64,000 bases of DNA from Candidozyma auris. Its lineage: Eukaryota; Ascomycota; Pichiomycetes; Serinales; Metschnikowiaceae. The position numbers were made by a program, and so were the translations under genes. The stretch is taken from the NCBI RefSeq assembly GCF_003013715.1, contig NC_072816.1, positions 248,001-312,000 of the forward strand, read 5' to 3'. Shown here piece after piece: positions 41,045 to 51,014 of this stretch. Below the pieces are notes generated by a model. The model did no database searches, was not told the origin of the DNA, and saw only the letters and a program-made list of their open reading frames with translations. How positions within the stretch are numbered: the first letter of the stretch is position 1; every line of letters starts with the position of its first letter.

Positions 41045-41476
41045 ATGTCTGACGTCGAAGAACAACAAATTGTCGAGGAGGTTGCCGTCGAGCAGCAGGA
41101 CGCCGCCATCACCATCGAGGACGCTTTGAAGGTTGTCTTGAGAACTTCCCTTGTCCACGACGGTTTGGCCAGAGGTTTGAGAGAGGCCTCCAAGGCTCTC
41201 TCCAGAAAGGAGGCCCAGTTGTGTGTTCTCTGCGACTCCGTTACCGAGGAGTCCATCATCAAGTTGGTGGAGGCCTTGTGTAACGAGGGTGACGAGAAGA
41301 TCCCATTGATCAAGGTGTCTGACGCCAAGTTGTTGGGTGAGTGGGCTGGTTTGTGCCAGTTGGACAGAGAGGGTAACGCCAGAAAGGTTGTTGGCTGCTC
41401 TTGTGTTGTTGTGAAGAACTGGGGTGCTGACTCTGAGGAGAGAAACGTTTTGTTGGAGCACTTCTCCCAGCAGTAA
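41045..41476 (+). CDS. RPS12: 40S ribosomal protein eS12
   Basis: Small ribosomal subunit protein S12 (eS12), in the beak of the 40S head. The 143-residue product has a poorly conserved acidic N-terminus, then [39 protein letters not shown], and [19 protein letters not shown] followed by [12 protein letters not shown], the L7Ae/L30e-like fold signature. Same length as the S. cerevisiae protein. Codon use is strongly biased (TTG Leu, AAG Lys, GGT Gly; no CTG), consistent with high expression. No intron is needed. Confidence 0.97.
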   Translation: MSDVEEQQIVEEVAVEQQDAAITIEDALKVVLRTSLVHDGLARGLREASKALSRKEAQLCVLCDSVTEESIIKLVEALCNEGDEKIPLIKVSDAKLLGEWAGLCQLDREGNARKVVGCSCVVVKNWGADSEERNVLLEHFSQQ

Positions 41477-42700
41477 GCGACGTTGCAGGTGTAGATAGAT
41501 GCAGATGGCCTCTTGAAAGTGGAGCTCAAATGGCGATATCTGGAAGGAGGCTAATGCGTGTGTACTAATCAACAACTGTGAAAAGATTTTGTAGTACATG
41601 ATGGGCGAGTGTGAGATATTTCTTCATAAGGAAGAAAGGTTGTTAGTGTTCAGAAGTAGGGCAAGGACGTTGTGGGATGAAAACCGATCGATTAGAAGCT
41701 TCGAATATCGCAATTGACCAGTCACTGATGGTCTCGAATTAGGCTGTGCATCGCATCTTGCACCAGTAAGCATTACAGGTAGAGTGAGTACCGTGAAAGA
41801 CTGCAAACCTAGTCTAGTCATAGATTTCAGAAAGAAACTGTGGATATCACGTCATGGATACGTGGCTTTCGACTGATTTACCTCACAGGCCTCTTCTTCT
41901 CTACTCCAAAGATCACCTTGATACGATCTTTGGATACTTTTCGCCATTATATGTGACTACGTCAAAACTGACAATGATAAATGCTACCCTCAAGTCTCTT
42001 AGAGCATCCTTAAGCACATCTGATCAACAAACTTAGCAATCAAGATTTACACACTATGGCGTACAAGAGCTTCTGTCAGCACGATGCTGATTCCAACAAC
42101 TCAGTCCGTTAGTGTCCATTATTTCTGCTTCCCTACTTTTAAAGTGCCATTTCGAATGGAGGTGTTAGTCATGCTTTTCAAGTTTAGTGTGGGCGTTATC
42201 TGTGATGGAGATTGAATATGAGATCTGTGCTTTGCTTCTAGAAAGCCTTTGGTAGCCAGAGATTAAGCTTCGGTGATGATAACTCGATGGAAGTCTTGTC
42301 GATCATTTGAGGCAATTTGAAGCAATGAGATAAATATTTGCAATGCAAAGTTCTTTAAAGAGTGAAATCTAAAATCATAGTTTTGTACTTCAGATCAAAA
42401 ATCCTCTAAAGGATTTTGATCCTGAAAGGAAGAAACAAGTGCATTGTATTGCGCTCAGCGAGCTATTCTGACTGTAAGACACGAACTTCGATGTAACAAA
42501 ACAATTGCAAAAATAAAATGAAAAAGTCTTACAATCTTCCAAATTTTTCACATTAACAACTTTACGGCTTATCACTCCGATTTTAAACTTCAGTATCACA
42601 ATATCTCTCCACATCACCAGGGCTCATCTTGTAATTCACGCTCCACAATATCAACACTTCGCACCCAAAACAGAGACATCAACACTAACAACCACTAGAG
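41477..42700. other. Gene-free interval between RPS12 and AME1
   Basis: No coding frame accepted over 1.2 kb. Contains a strong inverted repeat at 42394-42420 and AT-rich DNA upstream of AME1. Confidence 0.45.
42394..42420. repeat. Near-perfect 27-bp inverted repeat
   Basis: ATCAAAAATCCT and AGGATTTTGAT are complementary apart from one extra A and are separated by CTAA. It could form a stable hairpin or serve as a dyad binding site, about 280 bp upstream of AME1. Confidence 0.6.
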
Positions 42701-44063
42701 ATGGACAGTAAGCACGAGCGTCGCGAGGCTCGCACGCGAGGTGCAGGGTATGTAACTGAACTAATTGAAGACATTTGCAGTTATCACTAACTCCAGGATT
42801 AAGTACGCTGTCGATGACTTCAGTATACGATCTCCAGAGAAGTCACCTCTGGGTTCCCCAGAAACACATCGCAACAAGCTCAAACGAGATTCTCCAGACA
42901 ATTTCAACATTTATACACAGCCTTCACCGCCCGACTCGAAACGAGCAAAACTCTTGGACTCTCTAGATCTGGCGCTCACAAAACCTGAAGACACTGATCT
43001 ACCTAAGCTTAGAAGACGCTCACAATCGCATACGCTGAAGACAGCTGCTCGCAAACAATATCAAGAAGCCCGTGAGTTGCGCAAGACAGCATTCAGCTCT
43101 GACGATGACGACGACGAAAAGGATTTCACGCCAACTCCAATGATGGACTATAATGAAGCTTCGCAGACACCAGATTACGAAGAGGAGTCAGAGACAATAG
43201 TGAAAAAGGAGCCAGTGAGCCCGAAGCAACCAACAGAGCCTGTAAAAAGAAAACGGGGCAGGCCCCGTAAGGGCGAGCAGGAGAAGAAGCTGTTGACGGT
43301 GACGAGACGGTCAAAAAGAATTGTAGAGAACCCAGATCTACAGAAACACCATACCCCTGAGCCGGTGATCCTGCTTGTTCCCAAACCACTACGTACATTG
43401 GAATTGGGCCTTCAAGCTTATCAAACGAACGTAAAACCTGAGCCTACGGCTACCCTGATCACTAAGCTGGCTCTGGGCCGCCAAAAACCTTTGGTTGTGG
43501 ACGCTGAACGCCTACATACCTCCAGCACAAGAGACAAACGATTCACCTTAACCACTCTTGATGTTCTACGCCAGTTGGTGAATGAAAATAACCCAAAGGC
43601 CATGAAAAACGAGATAATTAATGAGTCTGATGTGTTGCAAGATTTTAAAGCTCACCTCATCTACAACATCAACCACTTGATGGACTTGCATGCTTCTGTG
43701 AAAGACATTAGCCACGACGTGGCCGATGTGCAACGGCGGAAGACAGAAATGAGAACGAAGATACTTGAGCTCAAGAAGCAACATGCTGATGTGGGAGAGA
43801 AGCTCAACAGACTACGAAACGAACATAACTTGCATAAGGAGAAACAGGCGCACTTCGACAGCACGGTGGATGCTCTTGATGCGTTGAAAAAGGCCACAGC
43901 TGACCCTCAAGCGTTTGAAGAGACCACCAGCATCAGTGATTCCGTGCTACTTAGACTAGCAGATGTGGCTAGGGTGTATGACCCCAAGCTGGGACTTCAG
44001 GAACAATTACACATCATAAACAGAGAGCTCGCCAAGGCCCTTGAGAGCACTACGTCATCATAG
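42701..44063 (+). CDS. AME1: Inner kinetochore protein Ame1 (CENP-U), spliced
   Basis: Gene model: exons 42701-42747 and 42797-44063, giving 437 residues. The COMA subunit Ame1 links centromeric chromatin to Mtw1/Mis12. The N-terminus encoded by exon 1 (MDSKHERREARTRGAG) resembles the short basic S. cerevisiae Ame1 N-terminus that binds Mtw1. The C-terminal half matches the family pattern: TLTTLDVLRQLVNE, DFKAHLIYNINHLMDLH, a coiled coil DVADVQRRKTEMRTKILEL, and a final DPKLGLQEQLHIINRELAKAL. The middle has acidic stretches, an AT-hook-like RGRPRKG at 168-174, and two possible sumoylation motifs (VKKE, VKPE). Without the intron the gene would seem to start at a non-conserved ATG near 42765. 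Assignment is by pattern, not alignment. Confidence 0.72.
42748..42796 (+). other. Intron of AME1, 49 nt
   Basis: Donor GTATGT, branch CACTAAC, acceptor CCAG only 5 nt after the branch motif. Joins codon 16 (GG|G) in frame. Confidence 0.75.
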
Positions 44064-44207
44064 CTTATAATATATTTATTAATTCTGCTCTTTGCAAGCA
44101 GGCCAACATACACTTCCAGTGAAGTGACGGGGATGAAGAATGGAATACGAGTAGAGCCATCATCTGGGATACGTTCAATACACCAGAATATGTCAATCTC
44201 AAATTGA

Positions 44208-44670
44208 TCACTCGTCCGACACCAAGGCCATGATCATTCTGTACAAATAGAAGAAGAACATCAACAAGTGGAAACCCAACTTGATGAACGACTCCTTCTT
44301 GTGTCTTGACAATGTTCTGAAGATTTCAGTGGCATCAAGCAAGTGATTCTTGTTGATAAACTTGTTGACGTTAAATGCAAGCAAGGGTAAGTTCAACAAG
44401 AAAACAAACCAGAAGCCATTGAGCAAGAAAAGAATGGTCAAGAAGCCGTGTACAGCAGCTTCGGGGATGAACCATGGGTTTAACTTGTGACACAACTCAA
44501 TTGGGTTGATGTAGTCACTTTCCAAGTCGGAATACATGATAGTGAAGAACACCTGGGTGAACAAGTTCACAATATTGATGATGACAGCAAAAATAAATAA
44601 CCTAAAGTTAGTTTGCAATACAACAACAATGCATTTAGTTTTGGTCTACGTACCAGCTCTCTATGGACAT
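44208..44670 (-). CDS. ERV14: Cornichon-family ER export receptor Erv14, spliced
   Basis: Gene model on the minus strand: exon 1 44670-44654, intron 44653-44602, exon 2 44601-44208; 136 residues. Erv14 is a COPII cargo receptor that exports many plasma-membrane proteins from the ER. The spliced N-terminus [15 protein letters not shown] matches the family start, followed by the cornichon signature [19 protein letters not shown], then [24 protein letters not shown] and [24 protein letters not shown], ending in [13 protein letters not shown]. Three to four TM segments. Close to S. cerevisiae length (138 aa). Convergent with AME1, 144 bp between stops. Confidence 0.96.
44602..44653 (-). other. 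Intron of ERV14, 52 nt
   Basis: On the minus strand: donor GTACGT, branch ACTAAC, acceptor TTTAG. The first exon is only 17 nt. Splicing creates the conserved Trp codon of SWLFIF. Confidence 0.9.
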
Positions 44671-44802
44671 GTTTGCTTGATAAGAATCCCTTTTTTCTGT
44701 ATGAAATCGGTTTGATTTCTACTATAGTGCGATGAAGACGGCAACGTAGCGCTTGACTGCCGCATTCGGCAGGGGGTCGCACTTGCTTCGTGCTTTCCTT
44801 TT

Positions 44803-45555
44803 TCAATTGACAGGTGCCACACTTTCCACGCACTTCCAAGTGATCCCGGCAGCAGTGAATTCCTCACCCAATTCTTGATCAAAGACGTCTGGAAACTCCA
44901 AAAGTCCATATTTGATTTGTGGTTCCCATTTCTCAGTTTGCTTGTTGTAAAAGCTTCTCAAGATGCTCAAGCGGTGTACTCTCTCGTTATCTGAGTAGAT
45001 CACCCCTTGCACCCAGTTGCCGAGTCTGACTAACTTACCTTTCTTTTCTTCCAGAATAACGTCTAAAACAACGCATCTCACTTCACCTTCCTTCTCCCTC
45101 GCTTCATGATCAGGCGTGTACTCGCTTGGATCCAACGAGCGCCAAATTTCAATGTAAGGATTAAGCTTCCCAGTCTTCGGATGAGTCAGAATACCCGTCT
45201 CTTGACGATCCTCACTTCCTTCTACGGGTGCAAATTCTCCGATATCCTCCTCATCCTTACATTCTCCAATAGGCTTTCCAGTTTTCACCGATTCCACAAC
45301 CTCCTTCAGGTTGATATCGTGCTTGAAATGAATTTTGTTCGTTCCTTCGATTGGCACTTCAATTCCGGTCATAACCCAGTCAAATACCTCCTCGAAGTCT
45401 TCAGGCTCCTTTCCCTTTTGGACATGGGGGAGTCTTTCCTTGTGAATTCTGCAATCGACAAAGTGATTAGCAGGAGAGGTTGACACCAATGTGTGCGTGG
45501 TTTCTGCGGGTGGGTCTGGGGGACGTTGAATGTAGATTCTGGTGGACAAAGTCAT
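44803..45555 (-). CDS. HRI1: Hri1-family protein
   Basis: A 250-residue protein matching the fungal HRI1 family; S. cerevisiae Hri1 interacts with casein kinase Hrr25 and the translocon-associated Sec72, but its biochemical role is unknown. The fold is two beta-barrel-like repeats. Matching blocks in order: FDWVMTGIEVPIEG (first barrel), ETGILTHPKTGKLNPYIEIWRSLDP, RCVVLDVILEEKKGKLVRLGNWVQGVI, and the terminal TAAGITWKCVESV. Length is close to the S. cerevisiae protein (244 aa). No signal or TM segment. It lies 80 bp from the NUD1 stop and 132 bp upstream of the ERV14 start, all on the minus strand. Confidence 0.78.
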   Translation of the reverse strand: MTLSTRIYIQRPPDPPAETTHTLVSTSPANHFVDCRIHKERLPHVQKGKEPEDFEEVFDWVMTGIEVPIEGTNKIHFKHDINLKEVVESVKTGKPIGECKDEEDIGEFAPVEGSEDRQETGILTHPKTGKLNPYIEIWRSLDPSEYTPDHEAREKEGEVRCVVLDVILEEKKGKLVRLGNWVQGVIYSDNERVHRLSILRSFYNKQTEKWEPQIKYGLLEFPDVFDQELGEEFTAAGITWKCVESVAPVN

Positions 45556-45635
45556 ACTGGGGAAGAGTTAAGTGGTAGGTGCCATGATCTCCTTCTCTAT
45601 TCAATACTGTACGAACGGAAATTGAAATCTCCAGG

Positions 45636-48600
45636 TTAAGCGCTAACGCTTCCATGCAAATCGCGTTCCCGAATGCGCTCCAAAAATTGCGCTCGCTTAA
45701 AGGTGGAAACAATACCTCCATCGAGCTCTTTCATATTGGGAAAGAAATTTACAAGAAGGGCTTCGTAATTCAATCTTTCTCGTACCCGACTGCCCATGCC
45801 GTCCGCCTCTAGATTCTTCAAAAACTCCTCGTCTCTTGTATTCCAGTCCTCTTTACTTTTGATCAATGAGTTGTAGTGAATCGAGAAATTCTCAATGTCA
45901 TCTAATGCTTCAAGCTGTATGGGCCCCGCCGGTGGCTCCTGGTCACTAGCGGCGTCAAGTTCTAGCGGATTGAACACATATGGGTAGAGCTTGAGGTTAA
46001 TGCTGTTGAGTCTCATGTCCAACACCTTCATTGATTTTCGAGAGCTGCTCAAGGTTGTGAGCACCATCTCGATTCTATCAATATTATTGCTCACAAGATT
46101 GAGTTTCTTAAGTTTATTGATTTTGCTGAGACCCTTAATATCAATGAGCTTGTTAAAATTTAAGTTGAGCTCTCTCACGTTTGGAAAAACGTCTCCAAAA
46201 CTATCAGGAATTGCCGTCAATCCCACAGCAGATAAGTTCAAGATGTTGAGATTCATGAATGGCAATGACGGTATGTGCTCTGGCTGTGAGAACATATTAG
46301 ATATGATTGCATTGCCAGACATATCCATCGAGACAACATCTGATATGCTTTTGACAATATCTTGCGCAATACCTGCACTATCCTGGCATTTTGCTGACAC
46401 TTCTTGTAGAAATTTGAGATTCTTTAAGTTTGGAATCTTGGTCAAAGCATTTCCATCAATCCTCAATACTCGTAAGAGAGGAAATTGAGCCAAGTCTAGC
46501 GTCCTCAATCTATTAAGTTTGAGAAGTAGTTTTTTCAAATGTGGATGCGCAGTGCTGCAAGACAAGTTGGTCAATTTGTTCTCATTGAGATTCAAGATTC
46601 GAAGAGAAGGTAAACTATCGATTCTGGTCACGGACCGAAGTTTGTTTTCAGACAAATTCAATTCCTGTAAGTTTGGAAGATGGTATTGAGAAAAATCGAT
46701 CTCTCCGCTTAGATCGTTCTGAGATAAATTCAAGTAAGTGAGCCCGCTTAACTTACCTAAACCATGAAGGGAGCTCAACAAGTTGTTACTGATATTGAGA
46801 CGTGATAAATGGATATTATGTTGAAGCAGTTTCAACGTCTCCAATGAATTAGACAGTATATCAAGAACCTGTAGGTCACGATGTTCACTAAACGACACCA
46901 TTTCATCGAGTGAATTCTGGGACAAATCTAGCTCAAGACACCGACGGGGAACACCCTTCATGAACCTGATGTAATTAGAAGATAAATCTATTCTGGTCAA
47001 ATTAGGAAGATATTCCAGCAAACCTTCGACAGTTTCGAGCTGCTTTGACGATAAATCAATGTAAGAAACATGTTTCCAGGCACTTGTGTCAATCAGTCCA
47101 GTTATCAATGACACGAGACGTTTGTGAGTTTGCGTAAACGTAACCTCTCCCAAGTCAGTAACATTGGTGACATCGTCGTGGTTTGACTCTGCAAGGTCAT
47201 ATTCAAAAGATTTATCGGGAATTTGAAACGACACTTCAAGATTTTTCTCCCTCATTGATGGTTTTCTGGACAGTTTGAGAATACTTGTTTCCTTAGTTTC
47301 CTGTTCCTCTACATGGTTTTGGGATTCGGTCGGTAAGTCGAGAATTGAATCAAGACTGCCAGGGTAATCATTCTCCTTACCTTTTGTTACCCACCTGCTA
47401 TTTTTCAGATCAAACACCATGTTTCCGTACTGCTCGGGAAATTTCCCTGGCTTTACTGTTCCCTTGTTGATTTGGTTTTCTAAATTGCTGTTCAGCATGA
47501 CTCTTCTATTTGCATGATTTTTAGAGAGCCTCAAGCGAGAAGGTCGTTTCCAAACTATTGGTGGCATGGTATCTGTATTATCAAATGTAGAGTGAGCTTC
47601 CTCTTCTTTCTCATTCTCTTCGTCATCCATCGAATGGTTTGGCTCAGCACCCTTGACATGGCGTTTTACAGACGACATAGAGCTAGTATATTTGTTAACC
47701 GCCACGTGCGCCTTAGGGTAATCATCGCCTTGTGATCTGACCTTGTTATTCTCAAGAGGTTCATTGAATTGCGGGGCAATATGGTTCTGAACCTGTTCTG
47801 TGTCACTGATATCATCAAAGGTGTAGACGCTGACATCATCATGTTGAGTTTCGACGGGTTCATGATTGGGAAGAGCATCTCGAGGAGTTTGAGAGTGATC
47901 GAATGAGGTGTACTCGTTGTGATGAGCATTGGTCGTATCATTCCGGCGAACATCATCGTGGGACTCAGCGGAACTATCCTCAAAATTAGTTGAAAACGAT
48001 GAAAATTCTTCCAATGGAGCGATGACATCGATGTCATTTACCTTGTCAGCCTTTGGTGTAGAGGTGACCGTGTTGTGCTCTATAGAACGTTGAAAGCTCA
48101 TACTATGATCAGATCTCTTCGAAAACAAATGCCTTGGCTGATTGACCCGCTTTTGAATGTTAGCAAACACATGGTTGGCGTTATTCATGAAATCTTGGTC
48201 GGTATAGTCGCCAGCTTTCGTGAACTTCTGTATTTCTAGTTTTGGACCCGGCTTGTCCAGGACCGAAACATTTCTTGTGGGTTTCTGAGTACTATTTGCC
48301 GTAGAGCGAACTTTGTCGACAAATTTGGACAAGAACACCTTGGTGAATGTATCATAGTCACTCCCAAAAAGCTTGAGAGGAGAACCCTTATTTGGGTAGT
48401 CATCAGGCTTATCTTTTGCCTTCTCAAGGATATCTTCGAGCTGATGGATTTGCTGCTGAGTCAAGTGAATGTCACCGTCTTTCGTAGCAACAGGGGTTGA
48501 AAATGCAGAAGAGTAAGAGAGCCCAGCGGAATGGCCATTTTTGGGAGTGTTTGGGTTCTTGACATTAAGATGCGACATGGACTTGGACAGACCGGAGTGT

Positions 48601-49325
48601 AAGTTGCCTTTCGACTCGTCACTGGTCTGAAATATGCTCTGCAATGGCTTCGAGCGGGTGTTCAGCATGTAGTCCTTCGACATGCGCTTCCATATGGGCG
48701 TGGCAGGGTGTTCTTGGGAATTTTGAGGGTTGTGAATGAAAGTGTTGCTCTCTTGGCCGCCCAAAAAGTCCAAATTAGGCATCTGTTCCTGGTTCTCTTC
48801 AGGAACAGAGATCTTGCTTTTCAGCCATTCTTCTCTAAGCACCTGAGGCATCCATGATGGAGTCTCGTTCTGCTTGGTACTGTGATCTTGAGAGTTGATG
48901 TCGATGCTTTTCACCGTACTTGTTTTGACAGGATATGAAGGCAACGACGCTTTGTGAGTTTCCTCATCAGGCTGAGACTCTTGCAAGGGTGCCATACCAA
49001 TGCGTTCCTTTGTCTTAGCGTTTGGATGGCTCTTATGCTTAAACGTGTTGGGAACAGAGGCACCGACACCGCTGTTTTCACCAATGAACCCCAGATTCTG
49101 ATGGTATCGAAGCTGCTCTTTGTATGTGTTTCTTGAGGCGGTCTCAGACGCCACAGGCACGTCTAACTGAGGAGTTGAGCCGAGATCAATGTGCTCAAGC
49201 GACTCAGCAGGGCCATCGGCGGAATTAGACAGATAGGGCGGCGCTTCGGGCATCTCCAATTCAGATGCTATGTTTTGCTCACGTCGCCAGTCCTGTGAAT
49301 TCAACGCCTTCACTGGTATTGACAT
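45636..49325 (-). CDS. NUD1: Spindle pole body outer-plaque LRR scaffold Nud1
   Basis: A 1229-residue orthologue of Nud1 (S. pombe Cdc11, human centriolin-like), the spindle-pole scaffold for the mitotic exit network that also anchors Spc72. The N-terminal two thirds are disordered, Ser/Asn/Asp-rich, with many S/T-P sites. From about residue 760 to 1130 come leucine-rich repeats of the SDS22 type, e.g. HLPNLQELNLSENKLRSV and SLRILNLNENKLTNL, ending with a cap and YEALLVNFFPNMKELDGG. The start at 49325 (MSIPVKALNSQDWRREQ) is preferred; the in-frame ATG at 49445 adds a low-complexity stretch that looks like leader DNA. Longer than the S. cerevisiae protein (851 aa) in its N-terminal region. Confidence 0.88.
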   Translation of the reverse strand: MSIPVKALNSQDWRREQNIASELEMPEAPPYLSNSADGPAESLEHIDLGSTPQLDVPVASETASRNTYKEQLRYHQNLGFIGENSGVGASVPNTFKHKSHPNAKTKERIGMAPLQESQPDEETHKASLPSYPVKTSTVKSIDINSQDHSTKQNETPSWMPQVLREEWLKSKISVPEENQEQMPNLDFLGGQESNTFIHNPQNSQEHPATPIWKRMSKDYMLNTRSKPLQSIFQTSDESKGNLHSGLSKSMSHLNVKNPNTPKNGHSAGLSYSSAFSTPVATKDGDIHLTQQQIHQLEDILEKAKDKPDDYPNKGSPLKLFGSDYDTFTKVFLSKFVDKVRSTANSTQKPTRNVSVLDKPGPKLEIQKFTKAGDYTDQDFMNNANHVFANIQKRVNQPRHLFSKRSDHSMSFQRSIEHNTVTSTPKADKVNDIDVIAPLEEFSSFSTNFEDSSAESHDDVRRNDTTNAHHNEYTSFDHSQTPRDALPNHEPVETQHDDVSVYTFDDISDTEQVQNHIAPQFNEPLENNKVRSQGDDYPKAHVAVNKYTSSMSSVKRHVKGAEPNHSMDDEENEKEEEAHSTFDNTDTMPPIVWKRPSRLRLSKNHANRRVMLNSNLENQINKGTVKPGKFPEQYGNMVFDLKNSRWVTKGKENDYPGSLDSILDLPTESQNHVEEQETKETSILKLSRKPSMREKNLEVSFQIPDKSFEYDLAESNHDDVTNVTDLGEVTFTQTHKRLVSLITGLIDTSAWKHVSYIDLSSKQLETVEGLLEYLPNLTRIDLSSNYIRFMKGVPRRCLELDLSQNSLDEMVSFSEHRDLQVLDILSNSLETLKLLQHNIHLSRLNISNNLLSSLHGLGKLSGLTYLNLSQNDLSGEIDFSQYHLPNLQELNLSENKLRSVTRIDSLPSLRILNLNENKLTNLSCSTAHPHLKKLLLKLNRLRTLDLAQFPLLRVLRIDGNALTKIPNLKNLKFLQEVSAKCQDSAGIAQDIVKSISDVVSMDMSGNAIISNMFSQPEHIPSLPFMNLNILNLSAVGLTAIPDSFGDVFPNVRELNLNFNKLIDIKGLSKINKLKKLNLVSNNIDRIEMVLTTLSSSRKSMKVLDMRLNSINLKLYPYVFNPLELDAASDQEPPAGPIQLEALDDIENFSIHYNSLIKSKEDWNTRDEEFLKNLEADGMGSRVRERLNYEALLVNFFPNMKELDGGIVSTFKRAQFLERIRERDLHGSVSA

Positions 49326-51014
49326 TGAACAGTGTAGATGGTGTTTGTTTATGTTTTGGTGCGTGTGCAGTAGATATAGAGAGAGGGAAGAGGGTGGAGG
49401 GAGAAAATGGAGAGAAAACGTAGAGTAGGAAATGAGTTTTGACATGGCGAGATTTCACGAATTGTTTATTAAAAAGGAAGACAATTAATCTGTGTATCTT
49501 GATAATTTCAGCTGCTTCATGATCATTGGTTTGCAAGGGCATCTATCAAGATCGAGGCAGCCTTACCGCGAATGGCTGCAAAATCGCTGCAAAAGGAAGA
49601 ATACTGATCCGGGAAGGTACCCTCCAACAACAAGAAAACTAGTCAACAATTAAAGCGCTTTTGAAGGTTCAAGAATATTTAAAACGGCTTATGACGAGGA
49701 ATTTGAATCTTGTTGCGTTTAGTAGGGAAAAACATTAAGTTCCCCTAAATGTTCGGAGCAGACATGGTCTGAGAGACCCAGAGTCGGCTTTTCGTTCTTT
49801 TGTCCTGAGAGTATCACTTATTTACTTCAATATCCGAAAGTCTACTTTACAGTATATCTGCTTTACTGGCTTTAGATTACTTTTCATTCGAGTCTTTTAG
49901 AATGGCATTAGTGATACGAGCAGTTGCTACTCGTTGACCGTGAACAAGACGCTTGCCTATTACGCATTCGAAGAGCCGATCTTGGTCTGTCTAGACTAAC
50001 TACACATCACAATTCAAACTAACGAATTTAAAATGTTTGAGATTGTTTGGATGTATTCATATATGACTTAACCACAGTCGACACTCCAGGTGAGCATAGT
50101 TACTCTTTGATGATGAGCCAAGTAGTGCTTATCGACCTGTAAGAGACTTACAACTAAAGGATTTGAGCAAGCTCTACTTTAAACCTCTATTTTTTGAATT
50201 TGGGTAATCGCTCTCTGTTGAAATGTCACTTTATGTGCGTACCGTACATCACAAAGATTTCCCCTGATTTACCACCTCAAACCTCACCAACCATAGAACA
50301 TACCTATTCTAACCAATCAGCTTCTTACACAAATAGGATAGCTTGAGTCACGATGTACTCTTTGAGTTATGAAGCCTGTGAGTGTTCAATTGTCTTGTCT
50401 TCCTAGCTGCCTTGACTAGACTCCACAGTTGCCTCAAGGAACACTGGACACCCTAAAAGCATCATCTCTTCCTTCAAGTTGTCTTATCTTTACCAGGCTC
50501 ATGGATCATACCAGAAGTCATTTGCCATTTGATCTGTTGCGTTTTGTGTCTCTTTACTTTGCCACCATACCTTCTACCACTGCCATCGCGGGACCCGACT
50601 ACGGAGACAAACCTTCGACATCTAATAATTTGGACATTTAAAGACCTACAAATATTGTCTCTCGCTCATGTACTTCATTTTATTCCAGATGGGTTTCTTT
50701 GTTAGAAGAAAAAGAAAGGATCTGCTGTGCCTTAGAACTCGGGAGGCTAGCTGCCCCATCCAGGAACACTCTCACCTCAACTACATATACTACTACTATA
50801 ATCCGGGGTGTTCCAACTTGAACATTACACTACATATAAACGGTGGAGTTTTTGGCGTTCCATAAAATCAAGCTCTTTTGAGTCAATTTGTTTGTCCCTA
50901 TTGTTTTCCTTTGCTTTTATTCCTGTTGCCTTTTGCTTACCTCCTATCCACCTATTGTTCCTTAAATCAGCCCGCACCGTTATTCCTGATTGCTTCAACT
51001 TGCCCTAACGCAAA
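49326..51014. other. Divergent upstream region of NUD1 and NGR1
   Basis: No gene accepted over 1.7 kb. Near NUD1 is the motif twice in tandem (ATGGCTGCAAAAT at 49572-49584 and CGCTGCAAAAGG at 49585-49596). TATTTAAAACGG near 49676 and CATATAAACGG near 50828 are TATA-like. A 70-codon plus frame at 50429-50641 has no recognisable content. A long leader or regulated promoter for NGR1 is possible. Confidence 0.45.

Noticed and set aside
41039..41599. Long minus frames opposite RPS12
   Set aside because: Antisense shadows produced by the biased codon usage of RPS12.
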